DNA from: Bradyrhizobium nivariense
Lineage (GTDB): Bacteria; Pseudomonadota; Alphaproteobacteria; Rhizobiales; Xanthobacteraceae
DNA: 64,000 nucleotides
Assembly (NCBI RefSeq): GCF_029846715.1
Contig: NZ_JARVWW010000005.1
Coordinates: 247,881-311,880, forward strand
Direction: 5' to 3'
In this document: in pieces, positions 8,167-15,449 of the stretch
Position numbering within the stretch: the first letter of the stretch is position 1
How the letters are laid out: every line of letters begins with the position of its first letter
The notes under the pieces: generated by a model
Database searches by the model: none
What the model saw: the letters and a program-made list of their open reading frames with translations, nothing else
Told to the model about the DNA's origin: nothing
Made by a program: the position numbers and the translations under genes

Positions 8167-8865
8167 TCACGTGTCCTTTGGCGGGCCCCAGACCAGGCTC
8201 TGCCGCCATTTCGCGCGCAGTACGTCGCGCCGTTCCGGATATCTCTCGTCGAGATAGCTCGCATCCACCACGCGGTCGGTGCGGAAGCTGCGGAAGTCGC
8301 AGCGTAGCTCGCACCAGGCCGCGAGCAGGCGCACGGCTTCGAGATAGCCGACCGAAATCGGCCAGATCATGCGCTCGGTGGCGCGGCCCTGCTCGTCGCG
8401 ATAGCGCAGCATGATCTTCTTGCCTTCATGGATCTGGGTGCGCGTGCGCACCATGTCCAGACGGTCCGGCTCCCTGTTCCAGCTCGGCCGTGCGCGGCTT
8501 GCCGGCTCCAGCACGAAGGGGCGCAGGCGCTCGGGCACGGTGTCGGCGATCTTGGCCATCAGGTCTTCGGCGGCGCGCGCCAGTGCGGTATCGGCATGGC
8601 CGGCGACCCATTGCGCACCCAGCACCGCCGCCTCGATCTCGTCGGGTGTCAGCATCAAAGGCGGGAGGTCAAAACCCTTTTCCAGGATGTAGCCCATGCC
8701 GGCTTCACCGCGGATCGGCACGCGCTGGCCGATCAGCGTCGCGATATCGCGATAGATCGTGCGCTTCGAGGTCTCGAGCTCGGCCGCGATGGCGTCCGCC
8801 GTGAGCGGTTTACGCGTGCGCCTCAGCACCTGGATGATTTGAAACAGCCGGTCGGCGCGTCTCAT
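8167..8865 (-). CDS. YafY-type transcriptional regulator (HTH + WYL domain)
   Basis: A 232-residue regulator: N-terminal HTH (RADRLFQIIQVLRR, KRTIYRDIATLIGQRVPIRG) and WYL-type effector region (KKIMLRYRDEQGRATERMIWPISVGYLEAVRLLAAWCELR). It is shorter than the paralog at 345-1331 but has the same architecture. It is divergent from a small gene plus a GST-like gene, repeating the regulator-GST layout seen at 0.3-2.1 kb. The intervening region contains a near-palindrome sharing CTGACA and GGATGT with the first operator. It likely controls itself, the downstream cysteine-cluster gene and the divergent GST unit. Confidence 0.88.
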   Translation of the reverse strand: MRRADRLFQIIQVLRRTRKPLTADAIAAELETSKRTIYRDIATLIGQRVPIRGEAGMGYILEKGFDLPPLMLTPDEIEAAVLGAQWVAGHADTALARAAEDLMAKIADTVPERLRPFVLEPASRARPSWNREPDRLDMVRTRTQIHEGKKIMLRYRDEQGRATERMIWPISVGYLEAVRLLAAWCELRCDFRSFRTDRVVDASYLDERYPERRDVLRAKWRQSLVWGPPKDT

Positions 8866-8920
8866 GACAATTCTCTTTCCAAATCCCTGGCCGCAGCCCG
8901 CTCAAAATCCGGCGCGTGGA

Positions 8921-8942
8921 TGCTGACAGGATGTTGGCAGCA
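8921..8942. promoter_or_regulatory. Operator-like near-palindrome between WYL regulator and GST unit
   Basis: TGCTGACA (8921-8928) and TGGCAGCA (8935-8942) pair at 7 of 8 positions around a 6-bp spacer GGATGT. The CTGACA half and the GGATGT centre also occur in the palindrome at 1342-1372 before the other WYL regulator, which supports a regulator-binding role. Confidence 0.45.
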
Positions 8943-8989
8943 GGAGGGTTCTATACCGGGACAACACATCGACTGAAGAGGATTTGTCC

Positions 8990-9253
8990 ATGATCATCCC
9001 AACCCATTTCGGCCCGGCCGGTCCGCTGTGGCGGGTGCAGGCCACGCTGCACGCTTTGGCGTTCAGCCGCCTGATGTTTTTCGATTCCACCGTCGTCGAC
9101 CTCCGCGTTGCGCTTGCGACCATGGTGACACGCTCGCTGATCCAGGCCGCGGACGCGCTGGTCCGCCACATCATGGGCCGCGCCTGGCGAGGGGCCCGTT
9201 TCGCAGAAGATATCACGGCTGCTGCCACCATGGTGGCAGCAGCCGGTCGTTAG
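8990..9253 (+). CDS. Small hypothetical protein between regulator and GST
   Basis: An 87-residue, mostly helical, moderately basic protein starting MIIPTHFGPAGPLWRV; GAGG lies 8 bases upstream of the ATG (a TTG at 8984 is too close to it). No signal peptide or known motif. Its 3' end contains a 30-bp perfect palindrome (9216-9245) that encodes the Ala/Met-rich tail and ends just before the stop. It is placed between a WYL regulator and a GST-like gene, probably in one transcript with the latter. Function unknown; the frame may be a leader rather than a functional protein. Confidence 0.5.
   Translation: MIIPTHFGPAGPLWRVQATLHALAFSRLMFFDSTVVDLRVALATMVTRSLIQAADALVRHIMGRAWRGARFAEDITAAATMVAAAGR
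9216..9245. repeat. 30-bp perfect palindrome
   Basis: The 15-bp arm CGGCTGCTGCCACCA is followed with no spacer by its exact reverse complement. It lies within the last codons of the 87-residue gene and 44 bases before the GST start. No T-run follows, so it is not a classical terminator. It could be a binding site or, in RNA, a strong stem that affects translation of the GST gene. Confidence 0.6.
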
Positions 9254-9288
9254 GTTCCGTCAACTTTCGCAGGTTCAGGAGAGCTCGC

Positions 9289-10017
9289 ATGATCACGCTT
9301 TACGGCTTTGGCACCGGCTTCGGCCTGCCGGAAATCAGCCCCTTCGTCACCAAGACGGAGGTGCAGCTCAAGATGGCGGGCTTGCCCTACCGGAAGGAGC
9401 GGGCGATGCCGCCGGCGTCGCCCAAGGGGCAGCTGCCTTTCATCGACGATGGCGGCGAGGCGGTGGCCGATTCCACCTTCATCCGCGCCCATATCGAGCG
9501 CCGCTTCGGCTTCGATTTCGACGCCGGCCTGTCGCTTGCGGAGCGCGCGCAGGCCTGGGCGTTCGAGCGGATGATCGAGCATCACGTCTATTGGGCGCTG
9601 GTCGGGGCGCGCTGGGTCGATCCGGTCAATTTCGCCAAGGGCCCCTCGCATTTCTTCGACGGCGCACCGGAGCATAACCGCGAAAAGTTGCGGGAGGACG
9701 CGCAATTCCGCGTCGCCGAGAACTATCTGCTCTCCGGCCTCGGCCGCCACGCGCCCGATGACGACGTCGATCTCGCGGTGCGTTCGCTGTTCGCGCTCTC
9801 GGTGCAGCTCGGCGACAAGTCCTATCTGATGGGCAACAAGCCCTGCGGCGTCGACGCCACCGCCTTCGGCGCGCTTGCGGGGATCCTGACGCCGTTCTTC
9901 GAATCCGGACTGCGCCGTCGCGCTGAAGGATTTCCGAACCTCACCGCCTATGTCGACCGGATGATGGACAATTACTATCCGGAGTTCGCCTGGACCCCGC
10001 TGCGGCAGGCGGCGTAG
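9289..10017 (+). CDS. Glutathione S-transferase family protein (metaxin/FAX-like)
   Basis: A 242-residue protein with AGGAGAG before the ATG. The N-terminal thioredoxin-like part (MITLYGFGTGFGLPEISPFVTKTEVQLKM, SPKGQLPFIDDGGEAVADSTFIRAHIE) lacks an obvious catalytic Ser/Cys at the usual position. The C-terminal helical part has SYLMGNKPCGVDATAFGALAGIL. This composition resembles the GST-like FAX/metaxin group rather than a classical conjugating GST. It belongs to the divergent unit controlled by the WYL regulator at 8167-8865. Substrate unknown. Confidence 0.85.
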   Translation: MITLYGFGTGFGLPEISPFVTKTEVQLKMAGLPYRKERAMPPASPKGQLPFIDDGGEAVADSTFIRAHIERRFGFDFDAGLSLAERAQAWAFERMIEHHVYWALVGARWVDPVNFAKGPSHFFDGAPEHNREKLREDAQFRVAENYLLSGLGRHAPDDDVDLAVRSLFALSVQLGDKSYLMGNKPCGVDATAFGALAGILTPFFESGLRRRAEGFPNLTAYVDRMMDNYYPEFAWTPLRQAA

Positions 10018-10061
10018 GAACGCGGTGTATCCACGGGCTCGGTGCACCTCGCTCATATAGC

Positions 10062-10094
10062 CAAAACAAAAGAGCCGGCCCATGGGGCCGGCTC
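10062..10094 (-). terminator. Rho-independent terminator
   Basis: Arms GAGCCGGCCC and GGGCCGGCTC (10072-10081, 10085-10094) form a 10-bp GC-rich stem with a 3-base loop. On the minus strand it is followed by TTTTGTTTTGG, correctly placed 27 bases after the stop of the binding-protein gene. Confidence 0.85.
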
Positions 10095-10120
10095 TCGTCG
10101 TCTCAATCCTGCCGGCGCGC

Positions 10121-11272
10121 TTACTTCACCAGCATGTACTTGCCGTTCTTCACCGTGAGCAGGATGCGCGAGCGCTCGTCGAGGCCGTAGCGGTCCTTTT
10201 CGGTGAAATTGTAGACGCCCTGGCTCGCCGCCAGCTCCTTCTCGGACAGCAGCGCCTGGCGGATTGCTTCGCGGAATTCCGGCGTGCCGGGTTTTGCGGT
10301 TTTCAGCGCCGTCGGGATGATGCGCTTCAGGATCTCGAACGCGTCGTAGGAATGGCCGGCGAACTGGCTGCGGCTGTTCGGACCGTACTTGCCTTCATAC
10401 GCCGTGTTGAGCGCGAGGCCCGGCTTCTTGGTGGCGGCCTCGTCCGGCTGATCTTCCGGGTCCATCACCGGGCCCGAAGCCATCAGCACGCCTTCCGCCG
10501 CTTTGCCGGCGATGCGGATGAAGTCCATGCTGGCGGCGCCATGGGTCTGGTAGATCAGGCCCTGATAGCCACGCTCGCGGAGCTCAGTCTGCGGCAGTGC
10601 CGCCGCGGTGCCGGAAGCGCCGACCAGGATGGCGTCGGGATTGGCGGCGACAAGCTTCAGCACCTGTCCGGTCACCGACGTATCGGGGCGAGCGAAGCGC
10701 TCCTCGTCGGCGATGGTCATGCCCATCGGCACGGCCTGCGCCTTCAGGTCGTTGAACCAGAGGTCGCCATAGGAATCGGAGTAGCCGATGTAACCGAGGG
10801 TCTTCACGCCCTTGGCCTTCATGTGATCGTACAGCACCTTGCCCACGATCGGGATCGGCTGCGGCATCGCCACCGACCACTTCATGCGCTCCGGCGTGAT
10901 CGGGAACGGCGCTAGGCCGAAATGCGGAATGCCGGCTTCGTTGGCGACGTTGGAGACCGCGATCGTCGGCGGCGTCAGCGCCGAGCCCATGATGATGTCG
11001 GCCTTGGATTCGGTCACGAAGCGGCGGGCATTGGTGGTCGCGGTGGTGGGATCGCCGCCGTCGTCGAGCACGATCACCTTCAGCGGTACGCCGCCGATCT
11101 CCTTCGGCACAAACTCCAGCGCATTGCGCTCGGGAATGCCCAGCGCTGCGCCCGGGCCGGTCGTGGTGGTGGTGATGCCGATGGTGATCTCGGTGGTCTG
11201 GGCCAGCGCGGGCAGAGCCGGCAGCGCCAGCGCGGCCGCGGTGACGGCGGCGGTCAGGTAAAAGCGTTTCAT
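10121..11272 (-). CDS. Branched-chain-amino-acid-type ABC transporter substrate-binding protein (CouP-like)
   Basis: A 383-residue periplasmic binding protein type 1. Signal peptide MKRFYLTAAVTAAALALPALPALAQ, then TEITIGITTTTTGPGAALGIPERNALE and IKVIVLDDGGDPTTA-like Liv family motifs (VPLKVIVLDDGGDPTTAT). It sits at the end of the crotonase/synthetase/SDR/thioesterase series and is followed by a strong terminator. No Liv permease lies beside it; the LivF, LivMG and LivH genes at 23.7-27.3 kb, which themselves lack a binding protein, are the natural partner. In R. palustris, as I recall, CouP of the same locus binds p-coumarate and related phenylpropanoids, so an aromatic ligand is inferred. 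Confidence 0.85.
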   Translation of the reverse strand: MKRFYLTAAVTAAALALPALPALAQTTEITIGITTTTTGPGAALGIPERNALEFVPKEIGGVPLKVIVLDDGGDPTTATTNARRFVTESKADIIMGSALTPPTIAVSNVANEAGIPHFGLAPFPITPERMKWSVAMPQPIPIVGKVLYDHMKAKGVKTLGYIGYSDSYGDLWFNDLKAQAVPMGMTIADEERFARPDTSVTGQVLKLVAANPDAILVGASGTAAALPQTELRERGYQGLIYQTHGAASMDFIRIAGKAAEGVLMASGPVMDPEDQPDEAATKKPGLALNTAYEGKYGPNSRSQFAGHSYDAFEILKRIIPTALKTAKPGTPEFREAIRQALLSEKELAASQGVYNFTEKDRYGLDERSRILLTVKNGKYMLVK

Positions 11273-11362
11273 CTATTCCTCCCTTTATGTGTTTCTTTGA
11301 AAGCAGAAATCGGGGGGTAATTCAGCCCCCTCTTTGGGTGATGTGGCGATTTAGCTCCAGAC

Positions 11363-11782
11363 CTAGTCCCCCGTGAATTTGGCTACCATTTCCGCGGGGA
11401 ACGGTGCCGATTTCAGTTTGTCGGGGTTAACGGGGTCGCGGCCGACCAGGACACGGGTCTCAAAACCCTCGATCGCCAGCGCCTCGCCCTTGTAGACGCT
11501 GTGCTTCACCTCGAAGCTCGAGCGCTTGATGCTCTCGATCTTCGTTTCGATGGTGATCCAGTCGCCATAAGTCGAGGGGATGTAGAACTTGGCGCGCGTG
11601 TCGACCATGGGAATACCCACCAGGCCGTATTTTTTGACCAGGTCCTGCTTGGAGAACCCGGCGACTTCGAACAGGGTCGACGTCGAATCGTCGAACATCG
11701 CGAAATAGCGCGGGTAATAGACGATGTTGGCGGGGTCGCAGTCGCCCCACTGAATCTGGACGTCGCGCCGGTTCACGAACAT
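11363..11782 (-). CDS. 4-hydroxybenzoyl-CoA thioesterase family protein
   Basis: A 139-residue single hot-dog domain. The catalytic loop QWGDCDPANIVYYPRYF carries Asp16, matching Asp17 of the well-studied Pseudomonas 4-hydroxybenzoyl-CoA thioesterase loop. Cytosolic, with no signal peptide. It follows the SDR gene by about 10 bases in the same direction and precedes the CouP-like gene by 90 bases. Together with the CoA synthetase, crotonase, SDR and PobA, it suggests release of 4-hydroxybenzoate (or a vanillate analogue) from its CoA ester. Other aryl- or acyl-CoA substrates remain possible. Confidence 0.85.
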   Translation of the reverse strand: MFVNRRDVQIQWGDCDPANIVYYPRYFAMFDDSTSTLFEVAGFSKQDLVKKYGLVGIPMVDTRAKFYIPSTYGDWITIETKIESIKRSSFEVKHSVYKGEALAIEGFETRVLVGRDPVNPDKLKSAPFPAEMVAKFTGD

Positions 11783-11792
11783 GCGTCGCGCC

Positions 11793-12554
11793 CTATTTCG
11801 GCGCCATGCGCAGCGAGCCGTCGAGGCGCACCACTTCGCCGTTCAGGTAGGAATTCTCGACCATGTGCAGGGCGAGCGCGGCGAACTCGTCGGCGTGGCC
11901 GAGCCGGCGCGGGAACGGGATCGCGGCGGCGAGCGAATCCTGCGCTTCCTGCGGCAGGTTCGCGAGCAGCGGAGTCAGGAACAGGCCGGGCGCGATGGTC
12001 AGCACGCGGACGCCGAACTGCGCCAACTCGCGCGCGATCGGCAGCGTCATGCCGACGATGCCGCCTTTTGAGGCCGAATAGGCCGATTGCCCGATCTGGC
12101 CGTCATAGGCGGCAACGGAAGCCGTGTTGATGATGACGCCGCGCTCGCCGGTCGCCTGCGGCTCGAGCTTGGACATCTCGGTTGCGGCGAGGCGCAGCAT
12201 GTTGAAGGTGCCGATCAGATTGACCTTGATCACCTTGTCGAAATCGGCGAGCGCCATCGGGCCGTCGCGGCCGACCACGCGCTTGGCAACGCCGATGCCG
12301 GCGCAATTGACCAGCACGCGCGCGGGTCCATGGGCCTTGGTCGCCTGCGCGATCGCAGCTTCCGCGGAGGCGGCATCGGAGACGTCGCAGGTCACGGCCA
12401 CGCCCTTGATCTCGGCGGCGACACTCTCGGCGAGCTTGGCGTTGAGGTCGCACACCGCGACCTTGGCGCCCTGCGCAGCCAGCTTTCGCGCAGTCGCCGC
12501 GCCCAGTCCCGATGCGCCGCCGGTGACGATGGCTGCCTGATCCTTCAACAACAT
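11793..12554 (-). CDS. SDR-family 3-hydroxyacyl-CoA dehydrogenase-like oxidoreductase
   Basis: A 253-residue short-chain dehydrogenase: nucleotide-binding TGGASGLG (11-18), NCAG near 83-86, catalytic Ser146, Tyr159 and Lys163 (SAYSASKGG). The sequence style (VAVCDLNAKL, GERGVIINTASVAAYDGQIGQ) is that of type-II 3-hydroxyacyl-CoA dehydrogenases (HSD10-like), which use NAD. It is located between the CoA synthetase and the thioesterase, with 25 and 10 bases of spacing, so one operon is likely. A 3-hydroxy-3-aryl-propionyl-CoA oxidation step in side-chain shortening is a reasonable inference. Confidence 0.87.
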   Translation of the reverse strand: MLLKDQAAIVTGGASGLGAATARKLAAQGAKVAVCDLNAKLAESVAAEIKGVAVTCDVSDAASAEAAIAQATKAHGPARVLVNCAGIGVAKRVVGRDGPMALADFDKVIKVNLIGTFNMLRLAATEMSKLEPQATGERGVIINTASVAAYDGQIGQSAYSASKGGIVGMTLPIARELAQFGVRVLTIAPGLFLTPLLANLPQEAQDSLAAAIPFPRRLGHADEFAALALHMVENSYLNGEVVRLDGSLRMAPK

Positions 12555-12579
12555 GGCGTTCTCCTGGTGCGATGATTTC

Positions 12580-14463
12580 TTAGCCGACCGATATCACACG
12601 ATCCGATGGATTGGCAGCGTAGAGCTCCTCGATCAGGAGGCTGCGATGCTCGAGCACCGCGCGCTGGTTGATCGAGCCCTTGTCGGTGACTTCGCCCTTA
12701 TCGATCGAGAGTGGCGTGTCCATGAGGATCGCGCGCGTGATCCGCGTCGAGGAGCCGGTGGCCGCGCCGAGAAAGCGGGTCAGCCGTTCGCGAAAAGCCT
12801 CGCGCACCAGCCGGTCGCGGGTCGCGACGACGAGATCGTCGGCCGGCAGCGTCGGGTTGATCAGCCGGCAGCCGTCGAGATCGAGCACGACGAGTGCGGA
12901 GACCTCGTCACGGTTGATGCCGGCGATGACGACGTCGCGCACCAGCGGTGCGCAGGCCGCAACGAAGCGCGCGCGCAAGGGGCCGACGCTGACCCAGGTG
13001 CCGCTGCCGAGCTTGAAATCCTCACCGATGCGGCCGTCGAAATCGAAGCCGGCATTGAAATCATCGGGATCGACGGGCTTGAGCGCATCGCCGAGCTTGT
13101 AAAAGCCTTCTTCGTCGAACGATTTCGCGGTGATGTCGGGCTGGCGCCAGTAGCCGGGCATCACGTTCGGCCCTTTGCAACGAACTTCCATCTTGCCGTT
13201 GTTCGGCACCAGCTTGGCGTCATTGCCCGAGACCGGCAACCCGACATGGCCAGAGCGGCTGGTGCGCGGGTTGACCGACATGAAGAACGGCGCGGTCTCG
13301 GTTGCGCCGAGGCCGGTCAGCATCGGCACACGGTAGCCTTTTTCCTTCACCGCGAGCTCGTCGAGGCTGTTCCAGACGAACGGCGACAGCGCCGCGCCCG
13401 AGAAGAACATCGCATGCAGCCGGTCGAAGAATTTTGCGCGCAGGCCCTGGTCGTCACGCAGATAAGGCAGCAGCGACTCGTAGCCCTTGGGCACGTTGAA
13501 ATAGACCGTCGGCGATATCTCCTGGAGATTGCGCACGGTCTCCTCGATGCCGCCGGGCACCGGCTTGCCGGCGTCCAGATACATCGAGCCGCCATTGTAG
13601 AGCGTCAGCCCGATATTGTGGTTGCCGCCAAAGGTATGATTCCAGGGCAGCCAGTCGATGATGACGGGCGGCTCGTCCTTGAGGAAGGCGAGCGTCTCGC
13701 GCAGCATCACCTGGTTGGCGCAGATCATGCGCTGGGTGTTGATGACGGCCTTGGGGTTGCCGGTCGAGCCCGAGGTCAGCAGGAATTTCGCGATCGTATC
13801 AGGGCCGATCTTGCCCTGGACCTCGTCCAGATCGCCGCGGATCGGCGTCGCCATGAGGTCGGCGAGCGAGGTGACGTCGCGGCCCGGCACGTGGCCGTAG
13901 GACGCGGCGATCTCGGTGCCGAGCGAGACGTTGGCCGCGAGCGCATCGGCGAACTTGTCGGCGTCCTCGGCGAAGACGAGGCCGGGCGTCAGCAGCTTCA
14001 TCAGGTAAGACAGCTTGCCGTAATCCTTCGACACCAGCGAATAGGCCGGCGACACCGGGCAGAACGGAATGCCGGCATAGTACGCGCCGAACGCGAGCAA
14101 TGCGTGGTCGATCGAATTGCCGGAGAGGATGACGACCGGCCGCTCGGCCGACAGCCCGCGCGCAATCAGACCCGAGGCGATGTGCCGGCTCGCGGCGAGC
14201 AGCTCGGCGTAGCTGATCTTGCGCCAGCCGCGGCCGCCTTCGCGCTCGGCCATGAAGACGCGATCGGGTGTGGTCGTCGCCCAGTGATGCAGGCGGTCGG
14301 TGATGCGGACCGGATAGTCGCCGAGCGGCTGCTTCGGCCGCAGGTAGATCGTGCCGTCGTCGCGCCGCTCGATATTGACGACGGGATCGCCGAACGAAAT
14401 GGGCCGCAGCGGGGAAGTGCTCGCGCCGCGCTCCATGCTGGAAGAGGACGGCTGCGCGCTCAT
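12580..14463 (-). CDS. Feruloyl-CoA / p-coumaroyl-CoA synthetase (CouB/Fcs-like)
   Basis: A 627-residue ANL-superfamily acyl-CoA synthetase. The AMP-binding P-loop LLTSGSTGNPKAV lies at 228-240, with further motifs GLGATETAPFF and GEDFKLGSGTWVSVGPLRARF, the last distinctive of feruloyl-CoA synthases. It should convert a hydroxycinnamate, ATP and CoA into the CoA thioester. The start ATG at 14463 overlaps the stop of the crotonase (ATGA), so translation is probably coupled. The open frame continues to 14991, but that part only shadows the crotonase. The neighbouring TRAP and ABC genes probably import the substrate. Confidence 0.9.
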   Translation of the reverse strand: MSAQPSSSSMERGASTSPLRPISFGDPVVNIERRDDGTIYLRPKQPLGDYPVRITDRLHHWATTTPDRVFMAEREGGRGWRKISYAELLAASRHIASGLIARGLSAERPVVILSGNSIDHALLAFGAYYAGIPFCPVSPAYSLVSKDYGKLSYLMKLLTPGLVFAEDADKFADALAANVSLGTEIAASYGHVPGRDVTSLADLMATPIRGDLDEVQGKIGPDTIAKFLLTSGSTGNPKAVINTQRMICANQVMLRETLAFLKDEPPVIIDWLPWNHTFGGNHNIGLTLYNGGSMYLDAGKPVPGGIEETVRNLQEISPTVYFNVPKGYESLLPYLRDDQGLRAKFFDRLHAMFFSGAALSPFVWNSLDELAVKEKGYRVPMLTGLGATETAPFFMSVNPRTSRSGHVGLPVSGNDAKLVPNNGKMEVRCKGPNVMPGYWRQPDITAKSFDEEGFYKLGDALKPVDPDDFNAGFDFDGRIGEDFKLGSGTWVSVGPLRARFVAACAPLVRDVVIAGINRDEVSALVVLDLDGCRLINPTLPADDLVVATRDRLVREAFRERLTRFLGAATGSSTRITRAILMDTPLSIDKGEVTDKGSINQRAVLEHRSLLIEELYAANPSDRVISVG

Positions 14464-15269
14464 GATTTCGGCTTCACCTTTGCGGTCTTGTGTTCGAGGA
14501 ACTCGCGGATCCTGCGCTTGGCTTCCTTGTCGCTCTGCGCCACCGTCGCCATCAGCGATTCCATCAACAGGCCGGTCTGCGGATTGGCCTCCGCGATCAT
14601 CGGCAGCGCCTGGAGCACGGCGAAGTTCGTCAGCGGCGCGTTGGAGGCGACCTTGGTCGCAAGCTCCAGCGCCTTGCCGAGGCCGTTGCCGGCTTCCGTG
14701 ACATATTGCGCAAAGCCGTAGGAGGTGCCTTCGGTCGCGGAATAGACGCGGCCGGTCAGCATCATGTCCATCATCCTGGCGACGCCGATCAGCCGCGGCA
14801 GGCGCACCGAGCCGCCGCCGCCGACGAAGATACCGCGCTGCCCCTCCGGCAGCGCGAAATAGGTCGAGGGCTCGGCGACGCGGATATGCGCGGCACAGGC
14901 GAGCTCCAGCCCGCCGCCGATCACGGCGCCCCTCAGCGCCGCGATCACGGGTACGCGGCTGTACTGGATGCGGTCGAACACCCGGTGCCACATCTGCGAA
15001 TGCAGCAGGCCGCCGGTGGCGTCATGGTCGGTCAGCTCGGACAGGTCGAGACCGCTGGAGAAATGATCGCCGATGCCGTGGATGACGACCGCGCCGATAT
15101 CCTCGGGCAGGGACGCAAAACACTCGCCGATTTCCAGGATGATGCCGTCGTTGAGCGCATTGCGCTTGGCCGGCCGGTTCAGACCGACCGTCAAAACCCG
15201 GTCCGCCCGCTCGATCCTCAAAAGCCCGGAGGCGCCCGCGTCAGCGGTCTCGGCGTTTCCCTGTGTCAT
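14460..15269 (-). CDS. Crotonase: hydroxycinnamoyl-CoA hydratase/lyase candidate (CouA-like)
   Basis: A 269-residue crotonase-fold enzyme: first oxyanion segment GIGDHFSSGLDLSEL (65-79), second ALRGAVIGGGLELACAAHIR (111-130), with Glu122 and Glu142 (LPEGQRGIFVGGGG) in the catalytic positions. It is the first gene of the series crotonase, CoA synthetase, SDR, thioesterase, CouP-like binding protein, and overlaps the synthetase by 4 bases. Its substrate is therefore probably feruloyl- or p-coumaroyl-CoA. It may only hydrate (with the SDR continuing a beta-oxidation) or also cleave to an aldehyde and acetyl-CoA; the sequence alone does not decide. A 15-bp operator-like motif lies 20 bases upstream. 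Confidence 0.88.
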   Translation of the reverse strand: MTQGNAETADAGASGLLRIERADRVLTVGLNRPAKRNALNDGIILEIGECFASLPEDIGAVVIHGIGDHFSSGLDLSELTDHDATGGLLHSQMWHRVFDRIQYSRVPVIAALRGAVIGGGLELACAAHIRVAEPSTYFALPEGQRGIFVGGGGSVRLPRLIGVARMMDMMLTGRVYSATEGTSYGFAQYVTEAGNGLGKALELATKVASNAPLTNFAVLQALPMIAEANPQTGLLMESLMATVAQSDKEAKRRIREFLEHKTAKVKPKS

Positions 15270-15288
15270 TTGCGTCCTTGTCAGAATA

Positions 15289-15303
15289 GTTATGTTGTAT
15301 AAC
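15289..15303. promoter_or_regulatory. MarR-type operator motif upstream of crotonase/CoA-synthetase genes
   Basis: GTTATGTTGTATAAC has perfect 5-bp arms (GTTAT / ATAAC) around a 5-bp centre. It starts 20 bp upstream of the crotonase ATG (15269). The same RTTAT-N5-ATAAY pattern recurs at 19768-19782 before pobA and at 27369-27383 before the MarR gene. Confidence 0.6.
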
Positions 15304-15449
15304 GAATTCAGGGGGAGTCAATACGGCTGACCGCGGGGAAGCCGATGCATAGTCTGGAAAAAGACGACAGTCCGGGTGCAGAGCCCGTACCCGAATGCCC
15401 GATGCGCAAGGTTAGGATGGATATTGCGGATGCCGATGCTATCCGGCCG

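Noticed and set aside
11273..11362. Hairpin GGGGG-loop-CCCCC between the thioesterase and CouP-like genes
   Set aside because: The stem is short and the following T-run is weak, so neither a terminator nor an attenuator can be supported.
12553..14721. A 722-codon plus-strand frame opposite the CoA synthetase
   Set aside because: Shadow of the synthetase and SDR genes; composition is Arg/Gly/Asp/Val-rich with no recognisable motif.
15304..15449. A small gene in the gap between the toxin-antitoxin and crotonase genes
   Set aside because: Only short frames without ribosome sites or protein-like composition are present.
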